NCBI GenBank assembly: GCA_965208965.1
Contig: OZ242384.1
Span: 1,178,001-1,242,000, forward strand
DNA from: Bin5 sp965208965
Lineage (GTDB): Bacteria; Chloroflexota; Anaerolineae; Caldilineales; Caldilineaceae
Direction: 5' to 3'
DNA: 64,000 nt
The notes below the pieces were generated by a model, which made no database searches, had not been told where the DNA came from, and saw only the letters and a program-made list of their open reading frames with translations. Positions 22,793 through 30,082 of the stretch are shown here, in pieces. Positions within the stretch are counted from its first letter, which is position 1, and every line of letters starts with the position of its first letter. The position numbers were made by a program, and so were the translations under genes.

Positions 22793-23030
22793 TTTTGAGC
22801 GGACAAAGCGGACATATATTTATGTAAAAGTTCATAAATATACCCCTTATGTCCCGCAAGATTCACCTTTTCGAGTGGACCGTTATCCCCTCCAGCCGAA
22901 TACAGCGACACCCCATCCAGGCGCGAACCACGCGTCGCCGTCATCCAAACATAGGACAATCACATCTTTCTCGACAAGCAACTTTTGAAGGCCGGAGTGT
23001 GGAGCATCCCAGATATATTCCTTCATTCCG
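22793..23030 (-). pseudogene. WD40-repeat gene remnants
   Basis: On the minus strand, two frames give repeat-like pieces: EYIWDAPHSGLQKLLVEKDV and SRLDGVSLYSAGGDNGPLEK followed by VNLAGHKGYIYEL. The IWDA and LAGHKG motifs are typical of WD40 blades, but they lie in different frames with stops between. Read as a decayed fragment. Confidence 0.3.
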
Positions 23031-23034
23031 ACGT

Positions 23035-23192
23035 CCATTTTGGGACTTACCCCTAGTGATCCTTCGTGGCTGAAGCAAGGAGTTCTTAGTAGCCCTTCGT
23101 GGATAAAGCAAATTCCACTTCGTAGCCCTTAGAGGCAGGTGCAGACCAGATGATCGCCATGAGCTCCCCCCCATTTTGGGATGCACCCCTAT
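23035..23192. repeat. Direct repeats enclosing a 33-bp tandem repeat
   Basis: CCATTTTGGGACTTACCCCT (23035) and CCATTTTGGGATGCACCCCT (23171) are direct repeats about 136 bp apart. Between them lie two 33-bp units beginning CTTCGTGG (23062 and 23095), with a decayed third start at 23128. No spacer pattern like CRISPR is present. Confidence 0.45.
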
Positions 23193-23202
23193 CGCACTGC
23201 CG

Positions 23203-23232
23203 TTGTTCATGATTTGGGGGCCGTGCTACAAT
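23203..23232 (+). promoter_or_regulatory. Candidate sigma-70-type promoter
   Basis: TTGTTC (23203-23208), an 18-base spacer and TACAAT (23227-23232), 33 bases before the GTG start of the surface-protein gene. Confidence 0.4.
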
Positions 23233-23264
23233 TGAGGTTCCTGTCAGATACAGGAGGAACCTAC

Positions 23265-24968
23265 GTGCCGCTGCAGGACAGTTTTCAGGTGGACAGGATG
23301 CGAGGCTTGATGTACAAGGTGTGGCGAGCGAGGGGAGCTGTCTTCCTCTGCACGCTGTTGGCCGTCGCCCTGGCCCTGTGGCAGGGAACGGCGACGACGA
23401 GGGCGCAGGGGCCGCCCCCCGCTCCTGGTGAAGATGAACTGAGCGCGGCCCATCTCTCCCCCGACGGTTGCAGCGAACTCATCATCAACGGCGGTTTCGA
23501 AGCGACCGACCTGCACTGGAGTCTGGCGGGCACTGCCCTGCCGCCGAGCTACTCGACGGCGAAAGCCTATGCGGGTGATCGCTCCTTGCGGCTGGGAATC
23601 GTGGACAGCGCCAACCAGGACGCCAAAGACAACCTCTACCAGGACATCGCGCTGCCCGATTCAACGCAGCATTTCACGCTCAGCTTTCACTTCTGGGCGA
23701 GCCACGAAGATGCGCCCGGCAGCGACATGCAACTCCTGAACATCTACGAAGCCACAACCGGCGTACGCCTGGCGCAGCCGTGGGCCCGGCTCTCCAACGA
23801 GCAGTCATGGCAGTTCGAACTGATCGATCTGACCCACTTCCGCGGGCGCACGCTGCGTATCGAATTCGGCGTCCATAACGACGGCGGCGGCGGCCGCACC
23901 GCGCTCTACCTGGACGAAGTCAGCCTGCTGGCCTGCGAACCGGACGCAACCCCGTTTGTGACGCCGCCGGCCACCGCGACGGCGCCCCCGGTTGGCACGC
24001 CGCCGCCGGCCGCCACCCCGCAACCGGTGACGACGCCTGTACCGGGCGGCTGTGTCGCCAGCGATACGCTGACCAACGGCGACTTCGAAAGCGTGCTGGA
24101 CGGCCAATCCAATTGGGCCGTCGGCGAATCGCCGGTCCCTCCGATTCTCGCCAGCCAGCCGTCCGGGGGCGCGCTGTCATTGCGCCTGGGCAACCCGCCG
24201 GGAAGCGGCACGCAGAATCTCCAATCCTACTCCTCCGTGCGCCAGCTGGTCCAGCTGCCGGCCGGCGCGTCGAGCGCTTCGTTGCGCTGGAACCATCTTT
24301 CGCGCAGTCAGGACCCGGCGACGCTCAGCCCGGCGCTGGCGTCTGACCGCCAGGAGCTGATCCTGCTGACGTCGACTCTGGCGACCGAGGCAATCCTCTA
24401 TCGCAACCGCGCGGAGAACGCGGCCTGGGAGACGATGACGGTCGACCTCACCCCCTATCTGGACGGGTCGTACTATCTCTACTTCAATGTCTTCAACGAC
24501 GGCAACGGCAGACGCACCTGGATGTTCCTGGACGATGTGCAGCTGCTGGTCTGCTACGCGAATGCAACTGCGCCGGGCGCGGGCGAAGGCGCGGCCAGCG
24601 CCCAACCGCAAGCCTCGCCGTCCCCTGCCGCAACCTCTTCAACGACAGACGAAAGCGCGGCCGCGCAGCCTGATTCCGGTCCGCAGACGCCGGCTCCGGA
24701 CGCCACCCAGGATGCGGAGGCGAGCGCGACACCGGCCCTGGCCGCGCGCGGGACCATGATCGCTGTCGGCGTTTCAACGCCTTCATCCATCATCCAGCGG
24801 TCCCGCCCTTCGGCCGCCCCGGCACAGGTCACGGACGTCACCGTGTGGCAACGGTTCCTCCGCATCTCGCAGACGGCCCAGGGACAGACCTTTATCTTTC
24901 TCCTGCTGATCGTCCTCATCGCTATCGGTTACCTGCGTTTTCGCGGCAGCGGAGGCCCTCCCCCTTAA
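23265..24968 (+). CDS. Membrane-anchored surface protein with two jelly-roll domains
   Basis: GTG 23265 is preferred because AGGAGGA lies eight bases upstream; ATG 23298 is the alternative. A signal peptide (GAVFLCTLLAVALALW) is followed by two homologous beta-sandwich domains, each with a NGGFE/NGDFE start and a FHFWASHED / LRWNHLSRS strand, ending in HNDGGGGRTALYLDEVSLLAC or FNDGNGRRTWMFLDDVQLLVC. This is the carbohydrate-binding-like or choice-of-anchor fold. Pro/Thr/Ala-rich linkers follow each, and the C-terminus has one membrane helix (FIFLLLIVLIAIGYLRF). It is likely a surface protein that binds glycans or other cells; the ligand is unknown. Confidence 0.8.
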   Translation: MPLQDSFQVDRMRGLMYKVWRARGAVFLCTLLAVALALWQGTATTRAQGPPPAPGEDELSAAHLSPDGCSELIINGGFEATDLHWSLAGTALPPSYSTAKAYAGDRSLRLGIVDSANQDAKDNLYQDIALPDSTQHFTLSFHFWASHEDAPGSDMQLLNIYEATTGVRLAQPWARLSNEQSWQFELIDLTHFRGRTLRIEFGVHNDGGGGRTALYLDEVSLLACEPDATPFVTPPATATAPPVGTPPPAATPQPVTTPVPGGCVASDTLTNGDFESVLDGQSNWAVGESPVPPILASQPSGGALSLRLGNPPGSGTQNLQSYSSVRQLVQLPAGASSASLRWNHLSRSQDPATLSPALASDRQELILLTSTLATEAILYRNRAENAAWETMTVDLTPYLDGSYYLYFNVFNDGNGRRTWMFLDDVQLLVCYANATAPGAGEGAASAQPQASPSPAATSSTTDESAAAQPDSGPQTPAPDATQDAEASATPALAARGTMIAVGVSTPSSIIQRSRPSAAPAQVTDVTVWQRFLRISQTAQGQTFIFLLLIVLIAIGYLRFRGSGGPPP

Positions 24969-25011
24969 GGACCGGCGGCCGCTTTCCAGTCCCCGCGCCG
25001 GTCACTTGCGT

Positions 25012-25069
25012 TTGTCGATTCCCCACCAATTGGACTAAAATGGCTGGGCTCACTACGAATATCGTAGTG
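25012..25069 (+). promoter_or_regulatory. Promoter with operator-like palindrome
   Basis: TTGTCG (25012-25017), an 18-base spacer and TAAAAT (25036-25041), followed at 25051-25069 by CACTACGA-ATA-TCGTAGTG, a perfect inverted repeat centred where transcription should begin. It precedes the gene at 25139. Confidence 0.45.
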
Positions 25070-25138
25070 GAATGCGCGGATCATTTGCCGTCCCTCAACA
25101 CCAGCAACAAAGGTGCAGCCTAGCAGATAGAGGAGCTT

Positions 25139-26386
25139 ATGCTTATCACGAAATCCCCGGCGCCGGACGTGCCTGCGCTGGCGCGCCGGTTGCGGCGCGA
25201 CGGGCACCACAATGCCAGCATTGCCCCGGGGACCGAGGCGTCTGCACAGGATGCAGACAGCGATGCGGTGCCACCCTGTTCTCTTAATGTAACCATCTAC
25301 GGTCCAACCGCTTATCCCAATGGTTTCAGCGCGCTGGCGTCGGAGTGGAACGATCTGCTGGCCCGCAGCCGCTACGATACCTTTTTCCTGACGCATGAAT
25401 GGCAGTCCGTCTGGTGGCAGCAGCTGGGGGCGGGCGATCTGTGGATCCTGGCCTTTTATCGAAGTGAGAGTGAAGAGGAGAGAGAAGAGAGTGAAAGTCC
25501 CGCTGACCCTTCACGCGCCGCTCCCGGCCCGTCCGAGCTGGTTGGGATTGCGCCCTTCTATCTGAGTGAGCACAAAGAGGGCAAATGGGCGGGGAAGAAC
25601 AGTCTGAAGCTTGTCGGCTGTGTGGAGGTGAGCGACTTTCTGGATATCGTTATCGCCGCCGGCTGGGAGAAGGAGGTCTACTACTGTCTGCTGGACTGGC
25701 TGCAGAGCGAGGAGGCGCCGGCATGGGACTATCTGGACCTTTGCAATCTGCCGGAGGACAGTCTGAGCTATAAGGCGCTGCCCTCGATTTTCCGGAACGC
25801 GGGTCTGCGGGTGGAGGTCGACCAGGAAGATGTGGCGCCGCACGTGCATCTCCCGGCCCGCTATGAAAACTATCTCATGCAGATCGACAAAAAGCAGCGC
25901 CACGAGATTCGACGCAAACAGCGGCGGGTGGAACGGGAGCTGGATGTCGGCTTTAGGCTGATCCAGTCGATGGACGAGCTGCAGGTGGCAATGGATGAGT
26001 TCCTGCGTTTGCAACGCATGAGCCGCCCGGACAAAGAGTCCTTCATGACGCCGCACATGGAGCGCTTTTTCCGAGTCATGGCCGGCCGCATGCTCGAAAC
26101 GGGGTATCTCCATCTCAGTTTTCTCTCCCTGAACGGCGAAAACGCGGCCGCGCTGCTGGCGTTCGAGTACAAGAAGGAGCTGCTGCTCTACAATTCCGGC
26201 TACGATACCGAAAAATGGGCCGGATACAGCCCCGGTTGGGTGCTGCTGGGCTATGTCATCCAACATGCGATCGCGCGCGGCATCGAAGTATTCGACTTTC
26301 TGCAGGGCGATGAAGAGTACAAGTATCGCTTCGGCGGCCACGACTACCGGGTCATGCGTACCTTGATCATCAATGAACCGGCATGA
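25139..26386 (+). CDS. CelD/BcsL-type GNAT acyltransferase
   Basis: 415 residues. Family members transfer acyl groups in polysaccharide or cell-envelope work; the substrate here is unknown. A disordered start (1-45) is followed by NVTIYGPTAYPNGFSALASEWNDLLARS and FFLTHEWQSVWWQQLG, the standard opening of the family, LVGIAPFYL, then the GNAT part with KKQRHEIRRKQRRVERE, RLQRMSRPDKESFMTP, LAFEYKKELLLYNSGYDTE and the closing FDFLQGDEEYKYRFGG. GAGGAG before ATG 25139 is a strong ribosome site. It is cytoplasmic and probably a single-gene transcript. Confidence 0.85.
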   Translation: MLITKSPAPDVPALARRLRRDGHHNASIAPGTEASAQDADSDAVPPCSLNVTIYGPTAYPNGFSALASEWNDLLARSRYDTFFLTHEWQSVWWQQLGAGDLWILAFYRSESEEEREESESPADPSRAAPGPSELVGIAPFYLSEHKEGKWAGKNSLKLVGCVEVSDFLDIVIAAGWEKEVYYCLLDWLQSEEAPAWDYLDLCNLPEDSLSYKALPSIFRNAGLRVEVDQEDVAPHVHLPARYENYLMQIDKKQRHEIRRKQRRVERELDVGFRLIQSMDELQVAMDEFLRLQRMSRPDKESFMTPHMERFFRVMAGRMLETGYLHLSFLSLNGENAAALLAFEYKKELLLYNSGYDTEKWAGYSPGWVLLGYVIQHAIARGIEVFDFLQGDEEYKYRFGGHDYRVMRTLIINEPA

Positions 26387-26462
26387 GGAGTTGAACGCGC
26401 GCCGGTGGCCGGGAAGGTAGGCGCGACGGCTTCGGCTTTACAGGGTGCGCCGGGGCAGGGAT

Positions 26463-26825
26463 ATGACCATGGCCGAAAACGGATCAGTTCCAGTCAGTGA
26501 CGGCAGTGAACAGAACGGGGCGGGCTCAGGTCCGACCGCAGAGCAGGAGACGGAGCCGCTCCCCCGCCAGCCGCGTGCAGAGCGCGCAGACGCCTTTACC
26601 TTCTCCTCCTGGCTGCTGGAAGGGATGGCCGGCCTGTGTGAGGAGCTGCGCCACAACGATCTCGGTCTGCCGCCGGACTTCTGGACGCACGCCTACGCCG
26701 CCCGGCGGGAGGGGTTGCTGGCCTGCCGCGCGCTGATCGACGCCGCGCTGGCGCGCTGCGAAGCGGATGCGGCGCGGCAGAAAGAAAAACCCGGCAGCCA
26801 GCGCGGCCGGGTTGAAATCGATTGA
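26463..26825 (+). CDS. Hypothetical protein, 120 residues
   Basis: A disordered Ser/Gly/Glu-rich start is followed by a helical domain (SSWLLEGMAGLCEELRHNDLGLPPDFWTHAYAARREGLLACRALIDAAL). No signal or membrane segment. The helical part resembles small uncharacterised proteins found singly in Chloroflexota; no function can be given. ATG 26463 is chosen over GTG 26445. It converges with the sulfatase gene, leaving 38 bases between. Confidence 0.55.
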   Translation: MTMAENGSVPVSDGSEQNGAGSGPTAEQETEPLPRQPRAERADAFTFSSWLLEGMAGLCEELRHNDLGLPPDFWTHAYAARREGLLACRALIDAALARCEADAARQKEKPGSQRGRVEID

Positions 26826-26863
26826 AACTCTCGCTGTCGGCCGCTCGCAGCCGCTAACTCCCT

Positions 26864-28240
26864 CTAGGAAAGAGCCTCCTCCTCTGTCACGATCCGCTGC
26901 CTGCTTGGTCGCGGCGGGGCCGGGTCGATCGCGGCCGGCGCCTCCCCCGCTTCGCCCATAAGGCGGAGCAGCCGCTCCCGCAGCACGTCCGCCGCGCGGC
27001 GATGGGACTCCAGGCCGGCGAGATTGGTCAGCTCGTATGGATCCGCTTGCAGATCGTACAGATACTGCTCCACATAGCGGTCAGAACTGGCATGTTGCCT
27101 TCCATCCGTGTCCGGCGCGGTGACGCCGTACTTCCAGCGCTGCGTGCGCACGGCCCGCCCCACCTGCGATTCGCTGATCTGAATCAACGCATCCTGCGGC
27201 CAGTCCGACGACCGGCGTCCGACCAGCGGCGCCACTGAACGGCCCTGCATCTGCTCCGGCACCTCCAGGCCGGCTGCGTCCAGCAGTGTCGGCGGCAGGT
27301 CCACCAGGCTGACGATCTCCCGCACTTCGCCGCCGCCGAAAAAGCCGGGGCCGGTCAGCGCGGTGGGCAGGCGCACCGACGCTTCGTGGCAAGAGCGTTT
27401 GTATTCGTCGTTGCGCGTCTTGAAATGGCAGCCGTGGTCGGTGGTATAGAGGACGACTGTGTTCTCGTCCAGCCCCAGACTCTTGAGCGCGTCGAGCAAG
27501 CGGCCCAACGCCTCGTCCAGCCGTTTGATCATGCCCCAATAGCCGCCCAGATGCTGCTGGGAGGAGCCGCCCAGGGCGAGCAGGTCCGGCGGCGTCCAGC
27601 GGCCGGCGTAGCGTTCGCGGTAGCCGTCGGGCGGGGGATAGTCGTCGAGATGGTTCTGATGATGCGGCTCTATGTAGGATAAGAAAAGAAAGAACGGGTT
27701 CTGCTGGTGGTCGTCAACGTAGCGGATGGCTGCGTCCGTCAGGGCGTCCACACGATAGCCGGGCAGTTTGACGGCCTCGCCGTCGTTGTCATACATGACA
27801 GTATCGTAGGCGTCCGAGGTAAACTCCAGCACGTTGGATGCCAGCCAGCTCTGGTAACCGCCCCGATTCGCTTCAGGCACAGGCCCGGTGATCCCCCTGT
27901 CCGCCAGATGCCACTTGCCGATATAACCTGTATCGTAGCCCGCCTCCCCGAAAAAATGGGCGAGCGTGCGCGCATCCTGCGGCAGAGGGATGGCGTTGCG
28001 ATAACAGCCGGTGGTGGTGGCGTACATGCCGGTCTGCAGACAGGACCGGGCCGGGCCGCAGACGGGCTGGCAGGTGACGGTGGTGTGCAGGTGGGTGCCC
28101 TGCCGGGCCATGCGGTCGAAATTGGGTGTCAGATCGAGCGGGTTGCCATGCACGCCGGTTGAATCCCAGCGCTGCTGGTCGGTGAAAAAAACGATCACAT
28201 TGGGTCTATCGGATGTTGCTTGCGCTGAAGAGCGGGGCAT
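26864..28240 (-). CDS. Arylsulfatase A-type sulfatase
   Basis: Hydrolyses sulfate esters, probably on a glycan. 458 residues, the usual length. RPNVIVFFTDQQRWDSTG supplies the metal-binding aspartates, and CGPAR (Cys61-Arg65) is the C-x-P/A-x-R site converted to formylglycine. LAHFFGEAGYDTGYIGKWHL and VLYTTDHGCHF complete the metal and sulfate site. There is no clear signal peptide, so a cytoplasmic location is likely. A formylglycine-generating enzyme must be encoded elsewhere. The gene stands alone on its strand. Confidence 0.92.
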   Translation of the reverse strand: MPRSSAQATSDRPNVIVFFTDQQRWDSTGVHGNPLDLTPNFDRMARQGTHLHTTVTCQPVCGPARSCLQTGMYATTTGCYRNAIPLPQDARTLAHFFGEAGYDTGYIGKWHLADRGITGPVPEANRGGYQSWLASNVLEFTSDAYDTVMYDNDGEAVKLPGYRVDALTDAAIRYVDDHQQNPFFLFLSYIEPHHQNHLDDYPPPDGYRERYAGRWTPPDLLALGGSSQQHLGGYWGMIKRLDEALGRLLDALKSLGLDENTVVLYTTDHGCHFKTRNDEYKRSCHEASVRLPTALTGPGFFGGGEVREIVSLVDLPPTLLDAAGLEVPEQMQGRSVAPLVGRRSSDWPQDALIQISESQVGRAVRTQRWKYGVTAPDTDGRQHASSDRYVEQYLYDLQADPYELTNLAGLESHRRAADVLRERLLRLMGEAGEAPAAIDPAPPRPSRQRIVTEEEALS

Positions 28241-28714
28241 CGTGATCTTCCTCCGGAGTGTGATTCAGACGGTATTCGATCCCCCTTCGCGAGCGGGGAC
28301 GCGGGTAGCCGTTCGTTCGATGGATGGATTGAATCGCCCGGCGCCATATGGAAAGGCATTCTATCCCATCACACTGGGGAACGCTATCGGCCACTGCATC
28401 CTCTGCAGTTGGAGCGGCCGCTGGTTGGCAGTGAAGCGGCTGGCTGCAGGACGAATGGAATAGACCGGATGACGTCTGAAGTTTGGTAGATTGGAAGTGG
28501 ACGTTTATACTTCTCTTTCAACTGACGTAATGATGTCATTGGCCATTACTACAGTACTATTGCCCGCCTTTCGTTCTTGTCGCCGTCGAATCGCAATCTG
28601 TTGCGGGACGGGGGACAGATCCTTCGCCAGGCACTGGAGTTTCCCTGTGCCTTGTGTATCCCCATCTCTGCGTTTGGAACAAATCCTGTGTTTCAGAGAA
28701 GAAAAAATGATCTA
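28241..28714. other. Divergent intergenic region
   Basis: 474 bases between the sulfatase and the export operon. No gene is seen. TGACGTAATGATGTCA (28523-28538 region) is an imperfect palindrome in AT-rich sequence and is the most likely regulatory site for the operon to the right. Confidence 0.35.
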
Positions 28715-30019
28715 ATGAACTGTCTGCCTTTCCTTCGAATGGAATTCCGGCTCTTATGTGTGCGGGCAGTAAAATACGCTGCCTGTTTGTCTTTTGTCAG
28801 CCGCTTGAGCCGCAGGATGAGTGCCGCGTTGAACACTGGTGCAGGCGTCGATCGCGCAGGCCTCCCAATCGCGCTCAGTTTCGTGTTGGCCGGCTGTGCG
28901 CTCTTGCCGGCGGGCCGCAGCGCAGAGATCGCGGCCAATGAACCGACGCCTACTCCTATCCCGACCTCGGTAGTGCCGATCAAGCCGACCTATTCGGTTA
29001 AAGTGGGCGAGATTATGCGCGAGCGGACCTTCAGCGGTCGCGTGGCGCCCGTAGTGGAAGAGGCGCTGTTCTTCCGCACAGGGGGCCGCATCCGCAATGT
29101 CTACGCCAAGCGCAACGACCTCGTCACCGAAGGCCAGATCATCGCCGACCTCGAAATCGATGACCTGGAGCGCGAGTTGACCTCTACGCAGTTGAGCTTG
29201 GAGCGAGCCCAGTCCCGGCTGTACACGGCAGAAAGAAATCTCGAGTTTCAGATCCGCAGAGCACAGATCAACCTGGATATCGCCTCGCTGCAGCTGATCA
29301 ATCTGCGGACCGAACGTCCGGATGACAATTTCGCGATATCGGTCCAGAGCAAGCAGGTTGAGCTGGCCGAACTCTCGCTGGAACAGTTGACCGAAGGCGT
29401 AGATCCGCTTCTGATCAATGACGTCGCCAGGGCACAACTTCAGGTCGAGAAGCTTCAAAGCGCTATCGCCGACGCCACGATCACCGCTCCCTTCGACGGC
29501 AAGTTGCTCTCCGTCTCGCTGACTGGGGGCCGCCCGGTGAACGCCTTCGATTCAGTCGTCTCCATCGCGGACATCGATGATCTGGAAATCAAAGCCGATC
29601 TGATCAGCGATCAGATGAATGAGCTGGCCGAAGAGATGTCGGTGGAAATTTCACTGGTCGGCCGTCCCGGGGAAATCCTGACCGGATTCGTGCGGCGGCT
29701 ACCCTACCCGTTCGGGAGCGGCGGCAGCGGCGAAGTGATCGACCCGGACAAGTCCACCCGCATAACGATCGATCAGTTGGCGGAAGACGCAGGCTTTGAA
29801 CTGGGCGACCTAGTCCAGGTGCGGGTCCAACTCGAACACAAAGATTCTGTCCTCTGGTTGCCGCCCCAAGCGATCCGGGTTTTTGACGGCAGGCGGTTTG
29901 TCGTCGTTCAGGACGGCGATATCCAGCGGCGGGTTGATGTGAAAGTAGGCATCCAGACCCCCGACCGGGTGGAGATCGAAGAAGGGCTGGAAGAGGGCCA
30001 GGTTGTGGTCGGACAATAA
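28715..30019 (+). CDS. Efflux adaptor (membrane-fusion) lipoprotein
   Basis: The extracytoplasmic adaptor of a MacA/HlyD-type exporter. Lipobox VLAGC is followed by a Thr-Pro linker, then a beta-barrel/lipoyl part (RVAPVVEEALFFRTGGRIRNVYAKRNDLVTEGQIIADLE), a coiled coil (about residues 145-240 of this frame), the second lipoyl half (ATITAPFDGKLLSVSLTGGRPV) and a beta-barrel. The start is uncertain: ATG 28715 gives a long leader before the lipobox, while ATG 28817 gives a normal 27-residue lipoprotein signal but has a poor ribosome site. It is the first gene of a four-gene operon with the permease and two ATPases. Confidence 0.82.
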   Translation: MNCLPFLRMEFRLLCVRAVKYAACLSFVSRLSRRMSAALNTGAGVDRAGLPIALSFVLAGCALLPAGRSAEIAANEPTPTPIPTSVVPIKPTYSVKVGEIMRERTFSGRVAPVVEEALFFRTGGRIRNVYAKRNDLVTEGQIIADLEIDDLERELTSTQLSLERAQSRLYTAERNLEFQIRRAQINLDIASLQLINLRTERPDDNFAISVQSKQVELAELSLEQLTEGVDPLLINDVARAQLQVEKLQSAIADATITAPFDGKLLSVSLTGGRPVNAFDSVVSIADIDDLEIKADLISDQMNELAEEMSVEISLVGRPGEILTGFVRRLPYPFGSGGSGEVIDPDKSTRITIDQLAEDAGFELGDLVQVRVQLEHKDSVLWLPPQAIRVFDGRRFVVVQDGDIQRRVDVKVGIQTPDRVEIEEGLEEGQVVVGQ

Positions 30020-30082
30020 AAGCGGAGAGCAGAGCGTGGAGAGTGGAGGGCAGGACGCCACAGACCGCTCTTCACCGCGGAC

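Larger units (their letters stand above)
22163..23202. other. 1-kb repeat- and remnant-rich gap
   Basis: No intact gene. It contains a 52-base stretch at 22230-22281 resembling 20275-20326 (GAGGGGCAGNACGAT...), a strong hairpin (22428-22456), WD40-like fragments on the minus strand (22793-23030), and short tandem and direct repeats (23035-23192). Base composition is clearly lower in GC than downstream of 23.2 kb. Confidence 0.5.

Noticed and set aside
23062..23127. Possible CRISPR repeats
   Set aside because: There are only two adjacent 33-bp units with no spacers, and a decayed third start.
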